From assembly GCF_000706765.1 (NCBI RefSeq), contig NZ_CP006018.1, positions 186,001-250,000 on the forward strand: DNA of 64,000 nucleotides, written 5' to 3'. The first letter of the stretch is position 1; each line of letters opens with the position of its first letter. The position numbers and the translations under genes are program-made. This document shows, in pieces, positions 17,099-26,000 of the stretch. The stretch comes from Bifidobacterium [indicum] DSM 20214 = LMG 11587 (GTDB taxonomy: Bacteria > Actinomycetota > Actinomycetes > Actinomycetales > Bifidobacteriaceae). The notes under the pieces are model-generated. The model did not search any database and was not told where the DNA came from. It saw only the letters and a list, made by a program, of their open reading frames with translations.

Positions 17099-17973
17099 GT
17101 GCCAGCAGTCAGCAAGTGGTATCGGGTGCGGGGAACGGCCCGACCCTGGAGCAGCGCGAGCGGCGTCGTTCCATCGTCAGAAGCATCGTGGTGCTGGTCA
17201 TAGCGCTCATCTGCGCCGTGCCCCTCTGGTACATCCTGATCAATACCTTTAAGACCGTGCCGGACATGGCCACCAATCCACTGGGTCTGCCGAAGGAGTG
17301 GACCCTGAAGAACTACAGCCATGCCTTTGCGACCGTGCCCATTGTGCGCAGCCTGGTCAACACCCTGATCGTCACCTTCTTCGGGGTGCTCTTCCAGGTG
17401 CTGATCGGAGCCCTGGCCGCCTATGGCATGATTCTGCGCAAGTCCCTGTTCACCTCGACCGTCGGGGTCGTTCTGATGATCGCCTTCGTCATCCCGGCCC
17501 AGTCGACGCTGATTCCCCTGTATCGAATGGAGTCGGCGGTCGGTCTGGTCAATACCCTGCTGGGCCTGATTGTCATGTACCTGGGCGGTGCGGTGTTCTG
17601 CTACTTCCTCATCGTCGGGTACATGCAGTCCCTCCCCTTCGAGGTGATAGAGGCCGCCCGCATCGATGGGGCAGGGCCCTTGAGGATATTCTGGAACATC
17701 GTTTTGCCCCTGATCAGGCCCATCCTGACCACGGTGATCGTCTTCCAGACCATGACCACATGGAATGACTTCATGACGGCCAACGTCTTCATCAGCAGTT
17801 CGGACCTGCGGACCATCGTGCTCCAGGTCTACAACGCGGTCGGTCAGTTCACCACGGATTGGCCGAGCTTCATGACCATCACGGTTCTGGCGCTCATACC
17901 GGTCTTCGTCTTCTTCATCTTCTGCCAGAAGTGGATCGTCTCCGGCCTGGTTGCCGGTGCCGTGAAGGGATGA
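17095..17973 (+). CDS. ABC sugar permease, MalG-like
   Basis: 292 residues, six predicted transmembrane segments and the EAA motif FEVIEAARIDGAGPLRIFWN near residue 185. The N terminus is short and cytoplasmic as in MalG-type subunits. It begins inside the stop of the MalF-like gene. An intergenic stem-loop (18012-18048) separates it from the GH43 gene. Confidence 0.92.
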   Translation: MSASSQQVVSGAGNGPTLEQRERRRSIVRSIVVLVIALICAVPLWYILINTFKTVPDMATNPLGLPKEWTLKNYSHAFATVPIVRSLVNTLIVTFFGVLFQVLIGALAAYGMILRKSLFTSTVGVVLMIAFVIPAQSTLIPLYRMESAVGLVNTLLGLIVMYLGGAVFCYFLIVGYMQSLPFEVIEAARIDGAGPLRIFWNIVLPLIRPILTTVIVFQTMTTWNDFMTANVFISSSDLRTIVLQVYNAVGQFTTDWPSFMTITVLALIPVFVFFIFCQKWIVSGLVAGAVKG

Positions 17974-18011
17974 CCGATACGCGTCGGGCCTTGCCGGCTT
18001 TGAAGGAATAC

Positions 18012-18048
18012 GGCGTTGCGCGACCGCCGGGTGCGGCCTCGCAACGCC
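18012..18048 (+). other. Compound stem-loop between permease and GH43 genes
   Basis: GGCGTTGCG (18012-18020) pairs with CGCAACGCC (18040-18048), and within it CCGC/GCGG can form an inner stem. There is no U-tract. Position inside the operon suggests an mRNA-stabilising or partial-termination element that sets GH43 expression relative to the importer. Confidence 0.5.
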
Positions 18049-18075
18049 CTTGACAAGAGAACTGGAGTCGATTGT

Positions 18076-19002
18076 ATGGATAAGGGATGTAGGGGAGAGT
18101 CGGAGGGGCAGAGGATTCAGGTTCCCACCAACCCCCTTCATGGGTACTGTGCCGATCCCGATCTCAAGATGGTGGACGGACGGTGGTATATGTACTGCAC
18201 CCAGGACGGTCTGCCCGGCTGGTCGTCCACGGTGATGAGCGTCTACGAATCCACTGACCTTTGCACCTGGCAGGAGCACAGGATTCTTGACCTGCACGAC
18301 GTTCCCTGGTGGGAGGGCAAACAGGGCGCCTGGGCGCCGTGCATGCTGGAGACCGCGAACGGGTTCGTGCTCTACTTCGTGGCGGACGGGCAGATAGGTC
18401 TGGCGACCTCCCCGACCCCCACCGGTCCCTTCACACCGGCCGCGACCCCCCTGATCCGTGCGGATGCATACGACTGCCAGACAATCGATCCCTCGATATT
18501 CGTGGACGAGGACGGTACCACCTACCTACTGTGGGGGAACGGCAGGGTCTACATGGCGGCCCTGAGCGACGACGGTACGGCCATAGTGGATGCAACCTTG
18601 AAAACCTGGGTTCCCGACAACTTCCGCGAGGCCATAACCATCAGCAGGCACGGGGGAAGGTACTACGCCTCCTGGTCCGAAAACGACACCAGGGATCCTG
18701 AATACAGGGTCCGGTATGCGGTCTCCCACTCCCTGGACGGACCATGGGGGCAGCCGCAGGTGCTGGTCGAGAAGGAGGAGGGCAAGGGAATCCTGGGTAC
18801 CGGTCATCATTGCATCCTGCAGGTGCCCGGCACGGACCAGTGGATCATCGCCTACCATCGGTTCGCCATGGATGGGCACGGTGACGGCTGCCATCGCGAG
18901 ATCGTCTGTGCCCCGCTGGCCTTCGACGACGAGGGGGGCATGAAGCAGATCCATCCGCAGGTTGGGTCGTATTGGTGCCCGGCACCATCGACGCAACGTT
19001 AG
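18076..19002 (+). CDS. Intracellular glycoside hydrolase family 43
   Basis: 308 residues from the ATG at 18076, chosen because GGAG lies 8 nt upstream; the open frame starts 20 codons earlier. The GH43 triad is visible: Asp in ADPDLKMVDGRWYMY (base), Asp in TIDPSIFVDEDGTTYLLWGN (pKa modulator), and Glu in FREAITISRHGGRYYASWS (general acid). No signal peptide, so it acts in the cytoplasm on what the preceding importer brings in. GH43 members are mainly alpha-L-arabinofuranosidases and beta-xylosidases; the exact activity is not readable. It is last in the operon controlled by the LacI operators and converges on the minus-strand 6PGDH with only 6 bases between. Confidence 0.85.
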   Translation: MDKGCRGESEGQRIQVPTNPLHGYCADPDLKMVDGRWYMYCTQDGLPGWSSTVMSVYESTDLCTWQEHRILDLHDVPWWEGKQGAWAPCMLETANGFVLYFVADGQIGLATSPTPTGPFTPAATPLIRADAYDCQTIDPSIFVDEDGTTYLLWGNGRVYMAALSDDGTAIVDATLKTWVPDNFREAITISRHGGRYYASWSENDTRDPEYRVRYAVSHSLDGPWGQPQVLVEKEEGKGILGTGHHCILQVPGTDQWIIAYHRFAMDGHGDGCHREIVCAPLAFDDEGGMKQIHPQVGSYWCPAPSTQR

Positions 19003-19008
19003 GGGAGG

Positions 19009-19887
19009 TCACTCCTTGACGATGGGGTGACCGCCAAAGGCGTTGCGCAGGGCCGAGACCGCCTTCATGGTCATGGGGTCCTGAATCTGCGAGGACTGGC
19101 GGGCGTACAGGGCCGAGGTGATGGCCGGGGTGGGGACGCCCAGCTCCAGGGCATCGCCAATCATCCACTTGGTCTCACCGGTCTCCTCGGCCTTACCGGC
19201 GATGTGTGCCAGGTGGGGGTCCTCCTGGAGGGACTTGGCCAGGAGGTCCAGGAGCCAGGATTGGATGACCGACCCCTTTCGCCAGGACTGGACGACCTCG
19301 TCTGGTTCCTGAATCAGATCGGAGGCCTCCAGGACGGCATAGCCCTCGGCCAGAGACTGCATCATTCCGTACTCGATGCCGTTATGGACCATCTTGGCGT
19401 AGTGTCCGGCGCCGGTGCCTCCTGCGTGAACCAGGCCGAACTCGCCCTCGGGCTTCAGGGTGTCGAGTATGGGCTGAATCCGGGCAACATCCTCGTCCGA
19501 TCCACCGACCATCAGGGCGTAGCCGTTCTCCCTGCCCCAGATGCCATTGGAGGTGCCCACGTCGACCAGGCCGATGCCCTTCGCTCCCAGGGCCTTGGCA
19601 TGTGCCTGGTCCTGGGTGAAGCGGGTGTTGCCCCCGTCGATGACCAGGTCGCCGCGGTCCAGCAGGTCGCCCAGCTGGTCAAGGGTGGACTCGATGGGTT
19701 TGCCTGCGGGCACCATGACCCAGATGGCCCGGGGTGCCTCCAGGGAGTCGACCAGGGCTTGGAGGCTGTCCACGTCCCTGCCCGACTCGGGTGATATGTC
19801 GTATCCGACGACCTGGTGACCACCTGTGCGCAGGCGGTCGGCCATGTTCTTGCCCATGCGGCCCAGGCCTATCATTCCAATCTTCAT
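19009..19887 (-). CDS. 6-phosphogluconate dehydrogenase, short (YqeC/GntZ-type)
   Basis: 292 residues, about 60% of the length of the enzyme at 11941, as expected of the short, often NAD-preferring 6PGDH class. The start shows the Rossmann motif MIGLGRMGKNMADRL, VDVGTSNGIWGRENGYALMV is the substrate-binding block and HYAKMVHNGIEYGMMQ holds the catalytic Lys and Asn. Residue patterns after the first beta-strand (GYDISPESGRDV, an acidic Asp at the ribose position) favour NAD over NADP; that is inference. It lies last in a gntP-gntK-gnd order on the minus strand (25 bases after gntK) and so would complete catabolism of imported gluconate to ribulose 5-phosphate. Confidence 0.88.
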   Translation of the reverse strand: MKIGMIGLGRMGKNMADRLRTGGHQVVGYDISPESGRDVDSLQALVDSLEAPRAIWVMVPAGKPIESTLDQLGDLLDRGDLVIDGGNTRFTQDQAHAKALGAKGIGLVDVGTSNGIWGRENGYALMVGGSDEDVARIQPILDTLKPEGEFGLVHAGGTGAGHYAKMVHNGIEYGMMQSLAEGYAVLEASDLIQEPDEVVQSWRKGSVIQSWLLDLLAKSLQEDPHLAHIAGKAEETGETKWMIGDALELGVPTPAITSALYARQSSQIQDPMTMKAVSALRNAFGGHPIVKE

Positions 19888-19911
19888 GATGTTGGTTCCT
19901 TCCTGCTTCGT

Positions 19912-20586
19912 TCAGTCTTGTTCGGTTTTTCTGGCGGCCTGACGGGCCCGCTCGGCCTTGACCTGCGTGGTGTGGGTCTTGACGTCGCACTGCAATCCCA
20001 GGGTGTCGATGACCTCCTCGGCCTCGATTTCGGGGGCCATGCGCAGGCCCACGTCGATGGTCATGTGAATCTCGTCCTTGCCCAGAGGTTCCAGGGTCTC
20101 GAACTGCGACTTGAGCATCCGGGGCTTCATGAAGTGCCCCTGGCGGTGCGAGAGCCGTTCCATGATGGAGTCGTAGTCACCGCTCAGGTGGATGAACACC
20201 ACCCCGGGCATTCGAATCCTGTCCCGGTAGGCCCGCTTCAGGGCCGAGCAGGTAACGGTGCCGGGTACCTTCCTGTCCATGTGGTCCTGAATCCAGTCGT
20301 GAATCTTGTCGAGCCAGGGCCAGCGATCCTCATCATTCAGGGGAATTCCGTGGGCCATCTTGTCGATGTTGGCCTGGGGGTGGAAGTCATCGGCCTCGGC
20401 CATGTCCCAGCCCAGCTTTTCGCTCAAGTGGGTGTTCATCGTGGTCTTGCCGCAGCCGGAGACGCCCATGATGACCAGGATTGGCGTGTGGTCCTTGAGG
20501 TAATCCGCGGGAACCGTATTCTCCACCGCCGAGGGAATGGAGTGTTCATCGAACCCCTTGGCGTTCGTTGACAGTGTGTCTACCAT
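19912..20586 (-). CDS. gntK: Gluconokinase
   Basis: 224 residues; phosphorylates gluconate to 6-phosphogluconate with ATP. The P-loop GVSGCGKT is at 41-48, followed by EADDFHPQANIDKMAHGIPL, the gluconate-binding block of GntK/IdnK-type enzymes, and CSALKRAYRDRIR. An N-terminal extension of ~35 residues and a basic C-terminal tail make it longer than the ~175-residue E. coli enzyme. AAGGAAACGC precedes the ATG. It sits between gntP and the short 6PGDH, forming a dedicated gluconate pathway. Confidence 0.93.
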   Translation of the reverse strand: MVDTLSTNAKGFDEHSIPSAVENTVPADYLKDHTPILVIMGVSGCGKTTMNTHLSEKLGWDMAEADDFHPQANIDKMAHGIPLNDEDRWPWLDKIHDWIQDHMDRKVPGTVTCSALKRAYRDRIRMPGVVFIHLSGDYDSIMERLSHRQGHFMKPRMLKSQFETLEPLGKDEIHMTIDVGLRMAPEIEAEEVIDTLGLQCDVKTHTTQVKAERARQAARKTEQD

Positions 20587-20622
20587 GCGTTTCCTTTCTG
20601 AATGAGTGCGCCGTGTTGGGGC

Positions 20623-22041
20623 TCAGCCTGCGATGGGGACGAAGATGCTGGCGATCATGACCAGAATCAGCACCACCACCGAGAGGAGGCACTCCAGTAC
20701 GGACCAGGTCTTCAGGGTGTCGCCCACGCTCATGCCGAAGTACTCCTTGATCAGCCAGAAGCCGGCATCGTTGAGGTGGGAGAGGAAGATGGACCCAGCC
20801 CCGATGGCGATGACCAGCAGTGTGGTGGCCATGGGGGTGGCATGCATCATGGTCATGGCGTTGCTGAGAATGCCGGCCGTGGTCAGGATGGAGACCGTGG
20901 CCGAACCGGTGGCTACGCGGACGAAGACGGCGATGAGCCAGCCCAGCAGGAAGATGGAGACGTTGGAGGTCTCGACGAAGGTGCCGATGATCTTGCCGAT
21001 GCCGGTGGAGACCAGGACGCCTTTGAAACCTCCACCTGCGCCGACGATCAGGAGGATGCCCGCCACGGCAGGGAGTGAGGCGCCCAGGGAGTCGTTGACC
21101 GTCTTCCAGGAGATGCCGGAGGCGGCCTTGAGGAGCAGCATGGAGACAATCAGGGCTATGGCCAGGGCCATGACCGGGTTGCCGATGAAGTTGATGGTCT
21201 GGGCGAACCCGTCGGTCCGGGTACGGAAGTCGGGTGAGGTTATCTCGAAAACGGAGGTGAGGAGCATGAGGATCGCCGGGAGGATGATGCAGAAGACTGA
21301 GAGTCCGAAGGAGGGGAGCCTGGCCTCCTCCTTGGCGGCTTCATCGCTTTTGGACACGAAGTCCGCCGGGGCCTCGATGGGAACCCAGCGAGCCGCCACC
21401 TTGGAGAAGAGAGGGCCCACAATGACCAGGGTGATCAGGGCTACGGGTATGCCGAACATCATGGTAAGGCCCACGTTGCCGGTTTCCTTGAACTGGCTCA
21501 GGGCGGCGAGGGGGCCGGGATGTGGCGGTACGCAGGCATGCATGATGGAGAGGCCTGCCAGGGTGGGAATGGCCACCCTCATCAGGGGGAGCTCGGTCTT
21601 GCGCGCTACCAGGATGATGACCGGAACCAGAATGACCAGCCCCACCTCAAAGAACATGGGCAGGCCTATCAGGGCTCCTATCAGGGCCATGATCCATGGA
21701 ATGGTGGCCGGTGACGATTTGGATACCAGGGTGTTGACCACCTGATCGGTGGCCCCGGTGTCCATCAGAACCTTGCCAATCATGGCTCCGAGACCAATCA
21801 GAATGCCGACCGACCCCATGGTGGAGCCGAATTCACCGGTGAAGCTGGTCAGTGTGGCCACTGGTCCGTAACCCGACCCGATGCCGACCACCATGCCGGC
21901 TGCCAGTAGGGACACGAAGGGGTGGAGTTTAACGACGGTGACCAGGAATATGAGCACCACCAGGCTGAGAACAAGACTGATGCCCAGTCGGGTGCTGTTG
22001 AGCTGTACGGCCTCTCCTGCCGCGAGCAGTGCTGTATACAT
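20623..22041 (-). CDS. gntP: Gluconate:H+ symporter, GntP family
   Basis: 472 residues from the ATG at 22041 (GAGG about 7 nt upstream); a longer frame reaches 22110 without a ribosome binding site. Many hydrophobic segments (about 12-14) with GntP-family blocks: HPFVSLLAAGMVVGIGSGYG early, FEVGLVILVPVIILVARKT, and VRVATGSATVSILTTAGI toward the C terminus, plus HLNDAGFWLIKEYFGMSVGDTLKTW near the end. It imports gluconate or a related aldonate for the kinase encoded 36 bases downstream. It is divergent from a FadR-like GntR gene, with a candidate operator between. Confidence 0.93.
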   Translation of the reverse strand: MYTALLAAGEAVQLNSTRLGISLVLSLVVLIFLVTVVKLHPFVSLLAAGMVVGIGSGYGPVATLTSFTGEFGSTMGSVGILIGLGAMIGKVLMDTGATDQVVNTLVSKSSPATIPWIMALIGALIGLPMFFEVGLVILVPVIILVARKTELPLMRVAIPTLAGLSIMHACVPPHPGPLAALSQFKETGNVGLTMMFGIPVALITLVIVGPLFSKVAARWVPIEAPADFVSKSDEAAKEEARLPSFGLSVFCIILPAILMLLTSVFEITSPDFRTRTDGFAQTINFIGNPVMALAIALIVSMLLLKAASGISWKTVNDSLGASLPAVAGILLIVGAGGGFKGVLVSTGIGKIIGTFVETSNVSIFLLGWLIAVFVRVATGSATVSILTTAGILSNAMTMMHATPMATTLLVIAIGAGSIFLSHLNDAGFWLIKEYFGMSVGDTLKTWSVLECLLSVVVLILVMIASIFVPIAG

Positions 22042-22138
22042 GGCTGCCTCTTCTCTGAGGATAGGAACGAAGTCAGGACGTACGCCCATGGCTCCTATTT
22101 TGCATGGCATAATATCGGCAGTGTGATATTACGTATGT

Positions 22139-22154
22139 CTTATACGTATACAAG
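22139..22154. promoter_or_regulatory. Candidate GntR operator between gntP and gntR
   Basis: CTTATACGTATACAAG, an imperfect palindrome (CTTnTAnnnnTAnAAG), followed at once by GTGTAC and preceded by ACGTATG, so the stretch 22131-22160 has overlapping TAC/GTA half-sites. It lies 98 bases upstream of gntP and 97 upstream of gntR, where a divergent regulator would be expected to bind. Confidence 0.5.
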
Positions 22155-22237
22155 TGTACACGGGATGACCTTCCGATTGGGGTTCCCCTGCCGTGTGGGC
22201 AGTGAGGTTACAGACAATTCCCGCCCTTGTGCATTGC

Positions 22238-22243
22238 TAGAGT
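22238..22243 (+). promoter_or_regulatory. -10 hexamer (TAGAGT) for a leaderless gntR transcript
   Basis: TAGAGT, exactly 7 nt (GGGATTT), then the ATG at 22251. No Shine-Dalgarno is present. Confidence 0.4.
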
Positions 22244-22250
22244 GGGATTT

Positions 22251-22970
22251 ATGAGTACAGAACCTTCGCTGCACGATAGGCTCCTGGAACAATGGGGTAT
22301 GGGCATCGTCACAGGGGAAATCAGCGAGGGGGAGCGTCTGTCGGTCCCGCCCCTGGATCATGAAGTGCCATCGCGTACGGTAACCCGCGAGGTGACACGG
22401 GTATTGGAATCCATGGGAATGGTGACCGTGAGGCGGAAGGCTGGGGCCACCGTGAACCCGATGACCGCCTGGAACATCTATGACCCCAGGGTGATTGAGT
22501 GGCGGCTGCGTGGCCCCGACAGGGACCGGGTCCTCCATGAGCTCTCGGAATTAAGGGCCAGCGTGGAACCCATGGCCGCACGCCTGGCCGCCACCAGGGC
22601 CAGGCCCGGGCAGTGGGCGGCCCTGACCCAGGCCGCCATCGACATGGTGGCCCACGCCAACCATGCCGACCAGGCGGATTATCTGCAGGCCGACGAGCGT
22701 TTCCGTCGGGCACTCCTGGAGGCTTCAGGGAACGCCATGTTCGCCGCTCTGGGCGACGTGGTTGCATCCGTACTGGCCGGTCGCACCCGGCACGAACTCA
22801 TGCCCCATGAGGCCAATGAACAGGCTCTGAGACTTCATGGCGACGTGGCGGCCTTGATACGCCAGGGTGACGGTGAGGCTGCCCGCCAGGCCATGACACG
22901 AATCGTCGATGAATCGGATCGGGCCATGACGCGGCGTCTGCGCTCGCGCTCGTCAGGGAGCCGGGACTGA
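22251..22970 (+). CDS. GntR-family regulator, FadR/FCD subfamily
   Basis: 239 residues. The N-terminal winged helix (LHDRLLEQWGMGIVTGEISEGERL through VPSRTVTREVTRVLESMGMV) is the GntR DNA-binding domain; the rest is an all-helical FCD effector domain with ELRASVEPMAARLAA and DYLQADERFRRALLEASGN, where FCD proteins bind a metal and a sugar acid. Divergent from gntP-gntK-6PGDH, so it is probably the gluconate-responsive repressor of that operon. The frame begins with a GTG at 22227, but the ATG at 22251 fits the leaderless pattern and the usual domain start. Confidence 0.88.
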   Translation: MSTEPSLHDRLLEQWGMGIVTGEISEGERLSVPPLDHEVPSRTVTREVTRVLESMGMVTVRRKAGATVNPMTAWNIYDPRVIEWRLRGPDRDRVLHELSELRASVEPMAARLAATRARPGQWAALTQAAIDMVAHANHADQADYLQADERFRRALLEASGNAMFAALGDVVASVLAGRTRHELMPHEANEQALRLHGDVAALIRQGDGEAARQAMTRIVDESDRAMTRRLRSRSSGSRD

Positions 22971-23020
22971 ACGGTTCAGAAACAGCCGGATTGTTGTAGT
23001 GCCGGTTTATGGTGTTGGGT

Positions 23021-23085
23021 GGAGGCGGCCCGATATTGGGATGTTGGGTGGGCCGCCTCCGGGTGGCCAGGGGTTGGGGACCCCT
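23021..23085 (-). terminator. Tandem trailer hairpins after the first giant surface gene
   Basis: GGAGGCGGCCC (23021-23031) pairs with GGGCCGCCTCC (23050-23060); next to the gene a second stem AGGGGT/ACCCCT (23069-23074 with 23080-23085). The same pair of hairpins follows the second giant gene (28635-28700) with a compensating change in the long stem (CCC/GGG becomes TCC/GGA), so the structure itself seems conserved. It also separates this gene from convergent gntR. Confidence 0.6.
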
Positions 23086-23096
23086 TATGTGGCCTC

Positions 23097-26000
23097 TTAC
23101 TCGTGTGAAGTATTGGTGGTTGTGGGTGGTACGCGTCGTTGTCGGTTGGCGTCGGATGTTGCGATGCCGAGCATGCCGGCGGTGATGAGGAGGATGATGC
23201 CTGCGCCTCCGGCGTTGGGCAGGCTGCCGGTGTGCCGGTAGGTGTAGGTGTTGCTGGTGTCGTCGGGCTGGGGTTGCCCGGCGAGGGTCCACCGGACGCG
23301 TGCGGGCGCGGTTCCGGGGTCGTGGGCGGTGGTGGTGGCCTGCCAGGTGCCCGCGCCGGTCTGCCTGAGGGGGAGGGTGTCGTTGTCGATGGCGAGGCCG
23401 GTGGGTGTGGGTTGCGGGGGGATGGAGGCCTTGCGTGGTGCGGGTGTGGGGTTGGTGTCGCCGTGGCCTGTCTGTCCGTTGGTGTTGTCTCCCCAGGCCT
23501 GGGTGCTGCCGTTGGTGTCGATGGCGATGGTGGTGTCGCCGCCTGTGGCGGTGAGGGTGGTGTTCAGGCCGGTTATGACGGTGGGTGTGCCGGGGGTGTC
23601 GGTGGTGTGGCCGAGCTGGCCTTGGGTGTTGTCTCCCCAGGTCCAGGTGCGGTGGTCCTGTCCGGTGGCGGCGCTGTGGTTGCGTCCGGTGGAGGTGTGG
23701 GTGAACCGGTACGTTTCGGCCGTGCCCGCGGGCTGGATGCGTGTGGGTGTGGTGGTGTCGGTGCCGTCGGCGAGCCTGCCCCAGGCCCAGAGTCGTCCCT
23801 GCCGGTCGATGGCGAGCGTGTGGTCGCCTCCGGCGCTGGCCTGGACGTAGCCCGCGGGCTGCTGTGGGTCGGCCGTGCCGGCGGTGGCTGCTGCGGCTGC
23901 GGGTGTTCCGGTGTCGTCGTGTCCGAGCTGGCCGTGGGTGTTCGATCCCCACGTGTAGAGCTGCCCGTCGGATCCGATTGCCGCGGCGTGCGTGTCGCCC
24001 GCCGCGATCTGCTCGTACCGGAACGCGGGGGGAGCGTCCTGGGGCAGGGCGACCCTGACGGGCCGGGAGCTGCCGGTGGTGTGTGCCGTGTCGCCGAGCC
24101 CTCCGGGCAGGCTGCCCCACGCGTAGAGGTTGTCGTCGGAGCCGAGGGCCATGGTGTAGCCGTCGCCCGCCGCGGCCCGTATCCAGGTGAACGTGCTGTC
24201 GGTGCCGGCGGGACGGGAGACCTTGACGGGCCTGGCGTGCCGGCTGGTGGTGCCGTCGCCGAGCTGGCCCTGGGTGTTGTCTCCCCATGCGTACAGGTTC
24301 CCGTCGCTTCCAACCGCGGCGCTGTGGGTGCGGCCGGCCGCGGCCTGCGTCCAGGTGAATCCGTCACCGGTGCCGTCGGGTTTGGCGACCCGGACCGGGG
24401 TGGTGCGTCGGGTGGTGGTGCCGTCGCCGAGTTGTCCGTTGGTGTTGTCTCCCCATGCGTAGAGTTGTCCGTCGGATCCGATGCCGAGGCTGGTGGTGCC
24501 GCCGGTGTCTATGGAGGCGAGGCGGATGTCGGGCGCGGCGGGTGCGGTGAGGGTGACGGTGTCGTCGCCGTATTCGCTGCCGTGGTCCGGGCTCAGGACC
24601 CACCGTCCGGTCCGGTGCCAGCGTGCGGTCACGGTCAGGTCGTGCTCCAGGGGGGCGGTGAAGTCGTAGGCGATGTCCCCGTTGAACCATCCGTCGAAGG
24701 TCCACCCGTTTTCGGACGGGTCTTCGGGCCGTCTGGTGGGTTCGCCTGTGGGGACCTGCTGCGTGTCGGGGGTGCGTCCGTGTTGGGTGGTGAAGGTGAG
24801 GGTGGCCATGTCGCCCGTGTACATGAATTGCAGGCTGGTGTCCTCGTCGCGTGCCTGCCCGGTGCCGGACCGGATGGTCAGGGGCACGGTCTCGGGCCGG
24901 TGCCTGGGGGAGGCCGCGTGCCACCCGTCCGTCCGGCGCCGCACCTCTCCCGCGCTCGGCTTGGCGCCGAACAGGACCCCGGTGACGGGGGAGCCGGCAG
25001 GGCGCGACACCATGGCCGGGTCCGGGTGGGCCGCGTCTGCATCGCTGGTGCCGGTGCCGAGCTGGCCGGTGCCGTTGGCGCCGGACGCGTACGTGTCTCC
25101 GTCGGAGCCGACGGCCAGGGTATGGGAGCCGACGGGTGACGTGCTGAGGCTCGTGTATGCGAACCCCGAGGGTGTTCCCCTGGGGTTGGGCACGCGGGCA
25201 GGTGTCACGCCGTCGCTGGTGCCGTTGCCGGTGGTGGTGCCCAGCTGGCCGTACTGGTTGCCGCCCCACGCCCAGGCCCCCGATCCGGTGAGGACGACGG
25301 AGTGGGTGCGTCCGGCGCTGACGCCGGTGGCTCCGGACGGGCCGGGGACCGGGCCCGGCCTGCCCGCGGGCTCGGCGCCGGTGGGGGTGCGGCCGAGCTG
25401 TCCGTTCTCGTTGTGTCCCCACGTGTAGACGGTCCCGTTCCGGGCGACGCCCACGCTGTGGTCTGCTCCGGCGCTGACGGCCGTGAGCCGCAGGCCGGTA
25501 TCGACAGGCGATGGAGTGAAGTCGGTGTGGCCGGTCAGGTCGTCGTCGTTTGTGTTGCTGGTGGTGTCGCGGCCGCCCCAGGTCCAGGCGGTCCCGTTCG
25601 TGTCCAGGCCGATGGAGTGCCTGGCGCCGGCGCTGACGGAGGCGAAGGCCGCCTCGGGCACGCCTACGCCCGTGGGCGTTGTGGTTGTTGTTTCGGTGCC
25701 TGTGCTGAAGCCCAGCTGACTGTATTGGTTGTCTCCCCAGGTCCAGATGTTGCCGTCCCGGTCCAGGGCCGTGCTGTGGTCGGTTCCGGCGCTGACGGCG
25801 ATGAACGTCATGCCGGCGGGGGTGGCGGCCTTGCCGGGCCTGTCGGCGGGGTTGTTGTCGTCTGGGGTGCGGCCGAGTTGTCCTTTTTCGTTGCTGCCCC
25901 AGGTCCAGATTCTGCCGTCCCGGTCCAGGGCCATGGAGTGGCTGCCTCCGGCGGCCGTCTGGATGAATCCTGTGCCTGTGGGTGTGGTGGCTTTGGTGGC

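Noticed and set aside
22798-24288. A 496-codon minus-strand frame overlapping gntR and the end of giant gene 1
   Set aside because: Arg/His/Pro-rich, out of frame with both real genes, and explained by the base composition of the RCC1 repeats.
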